A stretch of 64,000 nucleotides of DNA from Phoebastria nigripes (taxonomy: Eukaryota > Chordata > Aves > Procellariiformes > Diomedeidae). Below, in pieces: positions 47,086-57,797 of the stretch; position 1 is the stretch's first letter; every line of letters starts with the position of its first letter. The position numbers and the translations under genes were made by a program. The DNA lies in contig JAYKAV010002519.1 of assembly GCA_035582835.1 (NCBI GenBank), positions 62,001 through 126,000 on the forward strand. The letters run 5' to 3'. Below the pieces are notes generated by a model. The model saw only the letters and a list, made by a program, of their open reading frames with translations, was not told the origin of the DNA and made no database searches.

Positions 47086-50000
47086 ATTGCAAGGCTATTT
47101 TCCTACCTTCAAGATGGAGTTATTTTTCAGGTAAAAAAATACAAGGGACAATAATGTTAATATCAGATGGCTCACAAAAATATAGGACCAGATATACACA
47201 TGGACATCCTTTTAAGGTGGTTTCTAATATATGTATTTTAGAGAGTGCAATATTCCTGACAAATTTGATACACAATCATTTTGCAAGAGCTTGAGTGGAA
47301 ATTTTGAAATATTTACCACTGGGCTCTATTAACTGATGTTTGTTGTTGTATTAAGTAGCTCAATATGTTGTCTTTTTAAAGTAGCAATTATTTCTGAACT
47401 TTTCCCTTCCATTCTTCATTTTTTTCCCTAGAAAGGAAGCCCTAGTAACCTTGAGCTACAGTTAAGCACACTGTTGAGCTCCCCACATCTCACAGAACTA
47501 AAGAATGACAAGTCATTTCTAATAGTAGCAAGATTACCCCCTTTTTTGGCAGCAAAAANCTAGTTGTACCTGCAGTGGAGCATATAACTCAAGTCAATTT
47601 TAAAGGAATTTTAATAAAATATTTGAAAGTTAATTTCAGTCATTGAGATCCTAAAGTTCCAAAGTCATTATATTTTTTCACTTAGTAGACCCCTTTGTGA
47701 CTACTTCTTGACAATTCCCCCTGGAAACATTTTCTAGGAAGTATTACAAGATACAAATGAAAAATCAGAAGTATTTCGGTTAATTTTGAAACTCCTTGGT
47801 TTTTGTTCTTTTATATAGTTTTCCTCTTAAAAGTTAATTACATCCTGCCTGAAAATCAGCAGCTGAAAAAATGGTAATTCAGTAGTAGGTTTACACATGC
47901 CCTTAGATAGATCAAGAGTTTTCTGAAATGCTGCACAGATATTGACCACGTTTAAACAGCTAGCATTCAAACAAATCCTTGATATTCAAATGTTGTATGC
48001 AGAATGCTACAAAACCAAATTGGATTCGATCTAATCTCTGCATAAAAGCCTGTGCTGAACTTGTGCATGAAAATACAGTTTTATAATAAAAGAGGGAAAT
48101 AGTGACAAAAGTGAGAACAACAGTTTGCATTTATCCACTGAGGAATTCATGATCCTTGTAGCACTAAGTTCAGTGCTTTGACTACAAGCAGTTTCACCAT
48201 GGGGACCAGCATGATGAGAAAAGCAGGGGAAAACACAAAGCAGAAAATAAGAGGCTGAGGGAAATTAGTCAAATACACAGTTTCCCGATTTTTTTAATAA
48301 GTGAACTACAGAACAGCAGCTTTCTTTTATTAGTGCAGCAGCAAAAGACAGGCAAAATGAAAACTCTAGAATGTTTGAAATATAGATGATTAATTAAATA
48401 CACCTGTTTTGATTGAGTTTTTTCTGGAATGAAATAAACCAACACTAGAAATGTATGGGCCAACCTGCCATGGTCAAATCGTCACTTAAACAAGACTAGA
48501 GTTCTGGGTTGTGATGGTTATATGTAGTTGTCATAACATCACAATACTAAGTATGGACCCCTGCAGCATATAGAACAGCTTCAAGTAGGGACATACTTAC
48601 CTAGCCATAGTCTGAAACACAGAGGAAATAGTATCAATTTGGTGTGTCTTTTATTCAGAAGATAAAACCATCTAAAATACAGTACCAGTTCTGCAGGGTA
48701 CGAAGAGTTCCTTCTATGCTGGGAGTTAAACTAATTTAATGATATAAAATAAAATCACTTCTCTCTACAATAAATCACACTAGTATGGGCATAGCTGCTG
48801 AGCCTGTTGGGAAATTAATGAGAAAATGGGTCACTGAGCTAAGTACTTGCTATAAGCAGATACTCATTAACAAGGTAGTACTTCACACTATCCCATGTTT
48901 TATTATCATACAACACTACTATGAACAACTACATTCAAAGAACATCATTAAGCTTGCAAAACCAATCTCCCCAAAGAAGCAAAATGCCAGAATTAAATCT
49001 GCTTTTGCAGTCTTAGTATAACCTCATCCTCACTGCCTTTGCTTATATTATTCTTCAGCTGCGTGATCATGATCCTGTTTTGGTCTCCACCAGAACTCTC
49101 CCCTGTTCAGTGCATAGAAGGGTTAATACTTGGCTCTTAGCTCAGTGTTTTCTTTTGTTCTGTATCAGCACCCAGGATTTTTTTACAGTGCCTGATCCAA
49201 GCCCACTCCTGAGTCAGAATTCTTCATTTCTTTTTGGCTGTGTTATGGTGCTCACCAATATGCTATCTGCAGTCACTGACACCACATTCACTCAGCAGCC
49301 CCTTGCATCACTATCAGTTGTTGATGGGAGTGATCAGAGCTGGCTCAGGCTCCCTCTGGGTGTAGACCAAATTATCTGGCTCACAGTGCTGTTGCACAAC
49401 CCTCGTTTTAGAGATCAGTGGCAATTCTTGAGAGGCAATGCCAAGCACTCTAATCTCCTGTCAACAGTGGCATCACCTCCCTTCTTCTGCCTCCCTGTGT
49501 ATCAGCAATGGTTCGTATCAGCAGATATCTTGCCTCCCTCAGTGAGGTGGGAAAAGGCAGCCCTAAAGTTGCAGGGAGAAGCAGAGCCCATGCCACCAGC
49601 TCACAGAACAGCAGTGCTGACTGACTCCCTCCCCTTCCCCTTTCCTAGGAGACATGCTGTCTCATGCTCACTTTCCCATGCTCTTCAAACAGTGTATCCC
49701 TCTTCCTCTGCTTGAGGTCAGTCCTTCGCTTCCTCTGTGCCTCTGGGTATTCTCCATTCAAAACAGCATGGTTGGCTGCAAGTGTTTACATGCTTCACAG
49801 CTAGAAAAGCAGCTCATTAAAAAAGGGTCCACAGAGTTCAAAATGCAAAAGCAGAGTAAAGGAAGGGCAAAAAGAATGAACTTGTAGAGGGGATTATTTA
49901 CTGAGCACCACAAATGCACTGCTGAATATCCCTTCCCGTCATTTCTGTGTTATGCTTCAAGGGGACTTGATGGGGAGCAGGATACCTTAGAAGACCTTGA

Positions 50001-52205
50001 CCTGGAAGGGGACACTATGCCCCCATTGCCAGACCCCCAGTCCTGCCTCCTATGCCAGCTGTGGGCAAAGTAGTTAGACCCTTCTTCTGCTATCATTTTA
50101 TTGCCCCCATCATTCTACTCCAGGTAACACCTAGTTACTTCTGCCTCTATGTTTGTGAACCCAAAGGTGCTGGGAGAGATGGCATGGAATACAAGACACA
50201 TGGAAGCAGTGGCTACCTGTGCAAAACTCAGAGTCTGGAGCTCACTCATCAGGACATGTAAGTTTTTCAATAAAACCAAAGGTTGAACACAGTTCTCCAA
50301 GATTGTCTCTGCCTACTAAAGACCATTCTTTCTCTTCTGTGAGTGAGTGACTTGCTTCTTCCACTGCTTATCAGCTTCTGCAACAATTGAGCAGGGAACA
50401 TGCAGAGATCTATCTTCTCTTGCCTTTCTGGCTACCTCCTCATGTCAAGGCCATTTTGGGCAGTGGTTGGTTCTGAAGATGCTGAAAGAATGACTATCCT
50501 TGATTGAAGCTCATTCTTCTTTCCATCAGAGTTCCAATGAAAATAGCTGTGAATACAAATATGGATATTTGCTTTTTGAAAAGACTCTGCTTCTGTTCAT
50601 ATGATTTACTCACTTGCTAATCTCACATTCAAGAAACATACACTGAACATCAACACAAAACCTGGAATATTTTATGAGCCTCAAAGTTATGAGAAATCTG
50701 CTTTTTCTATAATGAGAACATGAAAACGTTCACAGAATTCTATCGGAAATGCTCATGCAGTTTTATCAAATCTTCAAATTAAGGTTCAAGGGTGATATTA
50801 GCATGGCACAGAATTGCCCCCAGAATTCTGGAGGACCTTGAATGTAATTATTTGTGAATTTCTACCATATGTACTGTGAAATGGACATAAGGACCCTTAG
50901 GTCCCTGGAGACTTGGCTGAAGTATTTCCACTGACTTCAGTAGAGCTGGGTTTTCAATCAGGAGGTAATCAAGGTCAGTTTCCTTTTTTTTTTTTTTTTT
51001 CCAAATTCTATCAACTGAAATTTAATCTAGCACAAATACGTGCTATATGGTATGAAATGGATATTGCCATTTCCATTCCTTACTTTGGAAACTTTATGTT
51101 CTTTCCCTTTAATGAATTAGCATGTGGGATTCTGGAGGGATAAATCTGTTTTATCTTGGCCCTAAGAAACAGGTTCACATTGAGAAAACCTAATGGATTT
51201 AAGTTTCACCAAACTCCAGTGTAACTCCAGGGTTTAAAAAAAGTAAAAAAAGTAAGAAAAAGGTTTCTGAATCTCTCTTTATAAAGTATATATGTATTTC
51301 AGGTTATAGATTAGAATTGACAGTCTCACAGGGTAAGTTTGTCACCTAGATTCTCTTCAGAAATGCGTATGGGTGAGTGATGTGAAATACACTCTGTGAG
51401 AGGAATTGAAGACTTCTCCTCTCCATTTGGGACTAATCTTTCAGTCTGAAAAAGTAGTTTTCTAAAATGAAAATGGATAGGTTTTCAGATTTAGGGTTAT
51501 TTATAAAAAAGCTTTTTACATTCTGTAGGTTCACAGTGTTCTGAAGACAGCTGGCAGTGCTGTAAGTTTTGAGGAGATGTCTGAGTCACTTCAAAATACA
51601 TTGTTGTGCATTTGTATTAAATATCTTAAAACACTGACTGCATAAAAATATCTCCACAAATATTTTTTTTTTCCTTACTTCATTGCTTTTAACAGAAAGT
51701 CTTGCTTCTTGGAGCCATCACCATGTGGTGTGTAAAACATTAATGTATTCCACTGTCTATCCCTCATATTATATAATTATCCCTGTTACAGTTACACAAT
51801 ATTGGGCTTCTGTGCAAGATGTACAAAACATAAAACTAAAAACACGTTTCTAGTTAAATGAAGAGCTACGCTTGGAGTACTCTTTACCACTATCAAGTGG
51901 CAGGACATAATCTGCTGCCACTTTGCCTTATCTTCAGTAGGACAAATTATGGATCACAATTTGTCCCTTAGTGTTTGCATGCACTTAAAATGTTCATCTG
52001 CCAGAGAGATAGCACAACTTATTTGAGAATGAAGCACATTTCTTCTGAATGGGCTTTTGTCTCACAATGCATTTGACTGTAAACAAAATGAAATAGGAAC
52101 CTTTACCCATTACTCATGGGGGGATAAATTCTAGATACACGTACACATCCTGGGTAAATGGCATTCATTTCCTACGAGAGTATGTGGCTTGTGGATTTCT
52201 TAAAT
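47086..52205. other. Unique noncoding sequence
   Basis: No gene is recognised apart from the unassigned frame at 49080-49715 listed separately. Simple repeats include T17 at 50984-51000. The sequence 49080-50060 is somewhat GC-richer than its flanks. Confidence 0.5.
49080..49715 (+). other. Unrecognised open frame, 211 codons, probably not a gene
   Basis: This is the longest frame outside transposons. The frame opens at TTG (49080); the first ATG is codon 56 at 49245, giving at most 156 residues. There is no recognisable domain. Hydrophobic stretches (for example WLLAQCFLLFCIS and SFLFGCVMVL) are present but short. The composition is Ser/Leu/Pro-rich, which suits moderately GC-rich noncoding DNA. 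No N interrupts it. I saw no splice acceptor, polyadenylation signal or paralogue to support it. Confidence 0.12.
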
Positions 52206-52500
52206 TTTTAGATTCTCAGTCTGGAAAGCACCAATTCATCATCTAGTCAGACATTTGCTCTGTTGCTAGCCCTGGAATTTCATCCAGTTACCCCAGTGCT
52301 GAGCTCAGTAATTTGGATTTATGCTGCATTGCAAAGAGAGTTTCTACAACGGCATCCATTCTTGACCCACTCGGAAGAGAAGCCGTCCTTTCCCATGGGC
52401 GGTTTCGTCCAGTGATTCATCGTCTCCACTGCTAAAAGCATATGCATTTCTAAACTCTTAGCTATGTTTCTACAATGTATTGCTCCCTTTTTTCCCCAAT
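52206..52500 (-). mobile_element. Ancient CR1 LINE 3' fragment
   Basis: Degenerate matches to an old CR1 subfamily appear in the expected order on the complementary strand. They are TTTTAGATTCTCAGTCTGGA, then CATCTAGTCAGACATTTGCT, then CCTGGAATTTCATCCAGTTA with CCCAGTGCTGAGCTCAGTAA, then GGCATCCATTCTTGA, then CACTGCTAAAAGCATATGCA. The corresponding consensus order is CATCTAGTCTGACCTCC, AATTCCTGCATTGAGCCCAATAA, AACATCCAATCTTGA, CACTGTTAAAAATTTATGCC. The element lies minus with its 3' end at the left. Divergence is high, so it predates the other CR1 copies. Confidence 0.6.
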
Positions 52501-52630
52501 GCAAATGTAATTATTTCTGATTTCTTGTAGTATACATAAAGAACATTTGATGATTTTCTATAACTTATACAGGTTGCTAAATTCTAATCTTACTCTAGTC
52601 AACAGGACTTATGAACCTAAATTTAGTTCA

Positions 52631-52635
52631 TAGTC
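52631..52635. repeat. Target site duplication, left copy (TAGTC)
   Basis: TAGTC directly precedes the LTR at 52636 and is repeated exactly at 53196-53200. Confidence 0.9.
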
Positions 52636-53195
52636 TGTTGTGGTTTAACCCCAGCCAGCAACTAAACACCACCCAGCCGCTCCCTCACTCCCCCACAGTG
52701 GGATGGGGGAGAGAATCAGAAGGGTAAAAGTGAGAAAACTCGTGGGTTGAGGTAAAGACAGTTTAATAGGTAAAGGAAAAGCCACGCACGCAAGCAAAGC
52801 AAAACAAGGAATTCATTCACTGCTTCCCATCGGCAGGCGGGTGTTCAGCCATCTCCAGGAAAGCAGGGCTCCATCACATGTAACGGTTACTTGGGAAGAC
52901 AAACGCCATCACTCTGAACATCCCCCCCTCCTTCTTCTTCCCCCAGCTTTATATACTGAGCATGGTGTCACATGGTATGGAATACCCCATTGGCCAGTTG
53001 GGCTAGCTGTCCCAGCTATGCTCCCTCCCAGCTTCTTGTGCACCTGGCAGAGCATGGGAAGCTGAAAAGTCCTTGACTAGTAGACTACTTAGCAACAACT
53101 AAAAACATTAGCATGTTATCAACATTCTTCTCATACTAAATCCAAAACACAGCACTAGGAAGAAAATTAACTCTATCCCAGCCGAAACCAGGACA
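52636..53195 (-). mobile_element. Solo LTR, ERVL-like avian type, minus strand, with perfect target duplication
   Basis: The 560-bp element begins TGTTGTGGTTTAACCCCAGC and ends CAGCCGAAACCAGGACA. Its reverse complement thus starts TGTCCTGG and ends CCACAACA like the copy at 3018-3543. It is flanked by a perfect 5-bp direct repeat, TAGTC (52631-52635 and 53196-53200). On the minus strand there is a good TATA box (TATATAAAG; plus-strand TTTATATA at 52948-52955) and an ATTAAA signal (plus-strand TTTAAT at 52762-52767). No viral genes flank it, so it is solo. The promoter and polyadenylation motifs are better preserved than in the other copy, and it could in principle still influence nearby transcription; that is inference. 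Confidence 0.9.
52948..52955 (-). promoter_or_regulatory. TATA box of the solo LTR
   Basis: TTTATATA on the plus strand is TATATAAA on the minus strand. It lies inside the LTR upstream of the ATTAAA signal in the LTR's own orientation, as expected for a retroviral U3 promoter. Activity is not shown. Confidence 0.6.
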
Positions 53196-53200
53196 TAGTC
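53196..53200. repeat. Target site duplication, right copy (TAGTC)
   Basis: Exact repeat of 52631-52635, directly following the LTR end at 53195. Confidence 0.9.
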
Positions 53201-56200
53201 CTATTCAATGAATGTATTAGTAAGAACTTTGCCAGAAAATTATCCTCTTAACTATTGACAAAGATATTTACCCTTATTTTATTTGTCATTATCTGAATGA
53301 GTTCAGTATTAAAATAGTGTGCCATCTCAGGCATATGAAAACAGATCAGATATTCCCAAAACAAAATCCTGGCTTCCAAGAAGAAAAAACACTTGAATTC
53401 TAAACCCTAAACTCTCTTCCTTTCTGAGCATCAAAATTTGCAAAAATTATGACTGCATCCTGAACTGTAATTGAGGCACTGTTATCAGCCTCCAGTCTAA
53501 GCATTTCTTCTAATCTTTCCTCTTTCACAAAGTTCAGATCCTGAGATGTGCAAGACCCATTGGCAGAGGTCATCCTCTGTCATGGGGGCTTGTGATTCAG
53601 CCAAAACTTGATATTTTAGACAATGAGTACATTTCACTTCTTTTTTTGGGGGAAAGAAAAAAAAAGCAAACAAATAGAAAAGCAGATACAGAAGTAATTT
53701 GCTGGATTTAATTTATGCCATGCATTTGAGAAAAATGTGTTCTTCTGAGCTAATCCCTCCAGCTATGCAGTCAACAGGNAGTTTTCTTGTTATAGCACAT
53801 GTGGTTTAACACTTTTTCAGCTACTCCAGTATCCAAATGCAGAATCCAGCATTCAGAGACATCATGTGGAGTTTTGACATTCCCAGGGCACCCAGGGTCT
53901 GGAAGCTGGTGAATGGATTATAATGAGACATAAATATAGTATTTTTAACCCTGACAGATGTAAACTAGTGCCAATAATATTTCTCATTTCATATAAGAGA
54001 AACAAGTATGCACACTGATCCACTGAAGAGACTAAAACTTGGCAAATATAACCAGCATTTCTTAGGAATTATTAAAAAGCTTTTATTTTCACTTTCATTA
54101 AGAAAATGGGAAAATTAAATTTTCACAACATATTCAACTTGAGGAAGTTTTTAATGTCTTCTGAAATTTCAGACTGCTAGGTTGAGCAAAATAGGGATAG
54201 CTTTCACTGTTTCAGAATTTGAACACCATGTAGGGAAGTACATAACAGTAATGAAAATGCTTTTATAAAATACAGGAGTGGGTTGCAGCTCCCTGTGGCC
54301 TGTGCCATCCCTTTTTGTGAACTGAAAGGCATGCTATGCAATGGCTCTTCAAAACCAACATTTCATAGAGGAGGTCACATACTGCAAACAAAGAGCTGTC
54401 ATATGGAGGACCTATCAACCCAAAATGCTACAATCTTTACAAAATGTTATAGTACATTTTGGTCTTGTGCATTACAGCACTGGATTACTCATGTATTGGT
54501 TGCCTTAGCAGTCACAGCAGGATTAATTTTTTTGTGAGGAAAAAAAAAAACAAAAGAAAACATTTTAATCTGGGTTTTTATTTTCTGGAAGCACATGATG
54601 GCTAAGAAGCACCTAGCTAGACAATCTCCTTGTAACAATACTCACAATTACCACAGCAATTTTTGGGTGACACCCTATAAAGAATGACAAGAAAGCCAGC
54701 TGTGAACTGGAAAGCTGTTAAAATATGTGGACAGGTATATGATATCCTATACCATAGAGAGCTAGAGGTACCCTGGGTGTGTGAACAGAAGTGTTCAAAA
54801 AAGCCGCTTACCCCATTCACTGCTGTGATGAGGAAACTTTTCTGGGAAGAAAAAACCATAGTAGCTATTTCTGTGCAAAAGCTGGAACCAGTTACCTTGT
54901 TAATAGCTATGATAACTGTTAGTGAATTCATTCAAAGTTTAACAGAGAATCTTTCCATCAGTCCAGCAGCTATAGACGAAAGAAGTATTACAGAGTGAGA
55001 CATATTTTACAGTCTTCCACTCATCCAACTCTTTCAGCAAGCTTGTTCTTATGTCCACAGAAATAGTCTGAGATGCAGTGAGGTAATAATAATAAAAACC
55101 TACAAACCGAAGTCTAAGTTCTTTTGCAAAACATAAGGAGTCCATGAAAGAGAAGTCATAATTAGCACTCAGTACCATCAGTGTATAAGAAATAGATGGA
55201 GTTTTATATTAAGTAGTGAGATTAACTGGTGCAAACTGAGCCGTGTGCCAAACCCAAAGCCCTTTAAACTTTCTGGATTCTGTATAACCATGTCTGACTC
55301 ATCACTGAATTTGGGTCATTCTTTATGCACAGCCTTCTTTGGCACAGAATTTCTCCAGTCCTAAACCTTGAGTGTGCAATATATCTAACTTCTAATGATA
55401 ATAATAATTAAAAACATTATTATTAATGATAAATGTTATTTCACTAGTTCTGATTCCCAACTGGCTCCATTTTAGGTCCTGACTGCATTGTGTCAACTGC
55501 TATATGAAAAGAGAGAAAAAAAGACTTCTCTGCAGAGAAATGCCTTCAACTTAATTTATAACAAGATACAATAAAGCGACTGTTGCAAATACCAGAGGGT
55601 GAAGGGGCTGAGAGACTGAAGGAAGCAATAATAAAAACCTGCATTTATACTGGTCACTAGTCTGCACTGCTTCATGCTTCTGCATAAGCTGAATGCGTTT
55701 TTAAAGTTATAAATATATGTCCACCATTTTCAGTGGCCTTCTACCTACCTATTGTCAAAGGTGATTGATTTACTATAGGAAATATAGAGTAAGACACAGA
55801 TACTGATCAAAATCTCATGCCTGATATATNTATCTGTTTCAGTTTGATTTCTCCTTTTGTACATAACAGTGCTTTTATGATATGAAGTGTTATTTATGAT
55901 TTTCTGTTTGAAATATATATGTGGAATGAAAACAAACTCAAACCAAAAATACTTTAAAGGAATGACTCCTGACAAAAAACCTGAAATATTCTGTTATTTT
56001 TATCTGACATGCTCATGATATAATTGATCATAAACAAGGCAACCAAGGAAATTACGTTCCAGGGTTGGCTATCTTTAATTTTTTTAGTTTTAGTTTTCCA
56101 GATGACAGATCTCTCTGTCTTTCTTTCTCTGTACAAATAACATNTTGTGAATTAAAATATGAAAAAAGATACTGTCTAAATGAAGAATTTGACTGACTGT

Positions 56201-56799
56201 ATTTACCAAGCTTTAAAATTNATTGGTGTCATGCAGAAAATAAATTAATGAATCTATCACATAATGCTACTTCAATATTATTGTTAATGATTGCATCATA
56301 CTAGCACCCATGGGAAGATTGGTACTTCCCAAGCATAAGGGGACAAATATCCTGTCAGGAGGAGCGACAGATGAAAAATAGGACAAAAAATTTGATACAC
56401 TGGCAGGACATTGAGCATGAAAGTCAGAAGAGATCATCTAACTTTTTAGGAGCTTCTTCTCATTCCCTTGTTTTTAACACCCTTTCTTATAAATAAATAA
56501 CCCGCTGCTGTAATCAGCTGTTATCTCTGAGTTCCTGCCTTAATGTCATCTACAAACTAGACTTTATCAATTAGAAAAAATACTGGGGAGGACCCACAGA
56601 TTGCAAAATTCAGTGTTTTTATAGGCATGATGACAGCAAAAAGGAATATTGCCTGGTGAAGATGTACTATGGTTCACCCAGTCAGGAATNTCAGGAAAGC
56701 CAGGCTTCTCAGGAAAAACTAGGACAAACATCTCATATACAGTGGGCAACTGGTAAAGGGGGGAAAGTAAACTCTCCAGATATCTGTTTGGAAAAATGT
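53201..56799. other. Unique AT-rich noncoding sequence
   Basis: No gene is recognised. An AT-rich inverted repeat lies at 55393-55428 (AATAATAAT / ATTATTATT arms). Two opposite-strand 104-codon frames overlap at 54617-54998, which is typical of chance. The phrase AGAGATCATCTAACTTTTTA at 56421-56445 hints at another old CR1 3' end but is too short to call. Confidence 0.55.
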
Positions 56800-57797
56800 A
56801 TTTAAGGAGTCATGTTGATGGTGCTTTCCCAAATTGAAGCAAATAGGGAGTTGCCTGTTCTGGGCCCGGTACTATTCAGTACTTTAATTAATAACCTTGG
56901 ATAGTGGAGTAAAGAACACAGCTTTTTAAACTTGCAAATCACTCCATGCTGGGAAGGGTTGCAAACACTTTCAAGGACAGGATTAGAATTCAAAATAATT
57001 TTGACAAATTGGACAAGTGGCCTGGAAAATGGATGTAATTCAGTAAAGATAAATGTGAAGTTTTATACTAGATAGGAATAATCATCTGTACAAACAGAGA
57101 ATAGGGAGCATCTGTCTAGAATCTGAGAGGTGTACTGGATGACAGAGTGAACACATTGAAAAACATCATGCTTTTGTAAAAAAAAAAAAACAACAAAGTA
57201 AAGTAAAACCAACCTATGAATATCACACTGGTATGTACAAATATCTATACTTTAAGATGTGGAATAATCCTCTCATTTGGATCTGATAAAAATGCAGTAG
57301 AAGAACTCTGTAACACAAGGTCCAGCTGGAGAAAAACAGCAAGAACAAAAATTATCAGAGAACTCAATAACATGATTTCTGAAGAAAATCTAAAGGAGCT
57401 GAGTTATCTAGTTTAGAGTAAAGGAGTCATGACACCAGACTTTAAATACATGGAAGGTTAGTTTCAAAGATTATGGTGATAAACTGTCTTGTCCTAGTCA
57501 CTTTAGCTAGAATAAAAAGCAATAGGCTTAATTTGCAAAATGATTAGGGATTAGGAAATGCATTATAGCAGGCGGAATAGTTAAATAGTAAAATGCTGTC
57601 TGGAGAAATTTGTGGTGGGGTGGGGTTTTTTTTTGTTTGTTTTGTTTTGTTTTGTTTTGTTTTGTTTTCTCCTTGAAAGATAGCTAGAACAAGTCAGGTG
57701 ACCTTCTAAGGTCTAGCAAGAGGTAGACTGCTCTGGTCTTTCCACAGGTTAGATGATCTCTTGACCTCTTTTCCAACCCTATTTTCTATTATTCTAT
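56800..57797 (+). mobile_element. Old CR1 LINE, plus strand, heavily decayed
   Basis: The left part (56860-57085) is a decayed version of the CR1 reverse-transcriptase segment that spans [33 protein letters not shown] and KCKVLH. For example it has GGGCCCGGTACTATTCAGTA, ATTAATAACCTTGGATAGTG and GATAAATGTGAAGTTTTATA. The catalytic FADD position is no longer readable. The right part (57590-57797) is the CR1 3' end, reading TTAGATGATCTCTTGACCTC and TTCCAACCCTATTTTCTATT, then ATTCTAT. An A-rich run (57180-57191) and a (TTTTG)n tract (57626-57668) lie inside. The many stops and indels make it much older than the copy at 32.3-34.1 kb. Confidence 0.8.
57626..57668 (+). repeat. (TTTTG)n simple repeat
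   Basis: A T run passes into TTTGT and then several TTTTG units. It lies within the 3' part of the old CR1 copy, between its coding remnant and its tail, so it arose or was inserted after the CR1 integrated. Confidence 0.85.

Noticed and set aside
55393..55428. AT-rich inverted repeat as a possible hairpin RNA
   Set aside because: It consists of low-complexity ATT/AAT units, so pairing is expected by composition; nothing suggests a precursor RNA.
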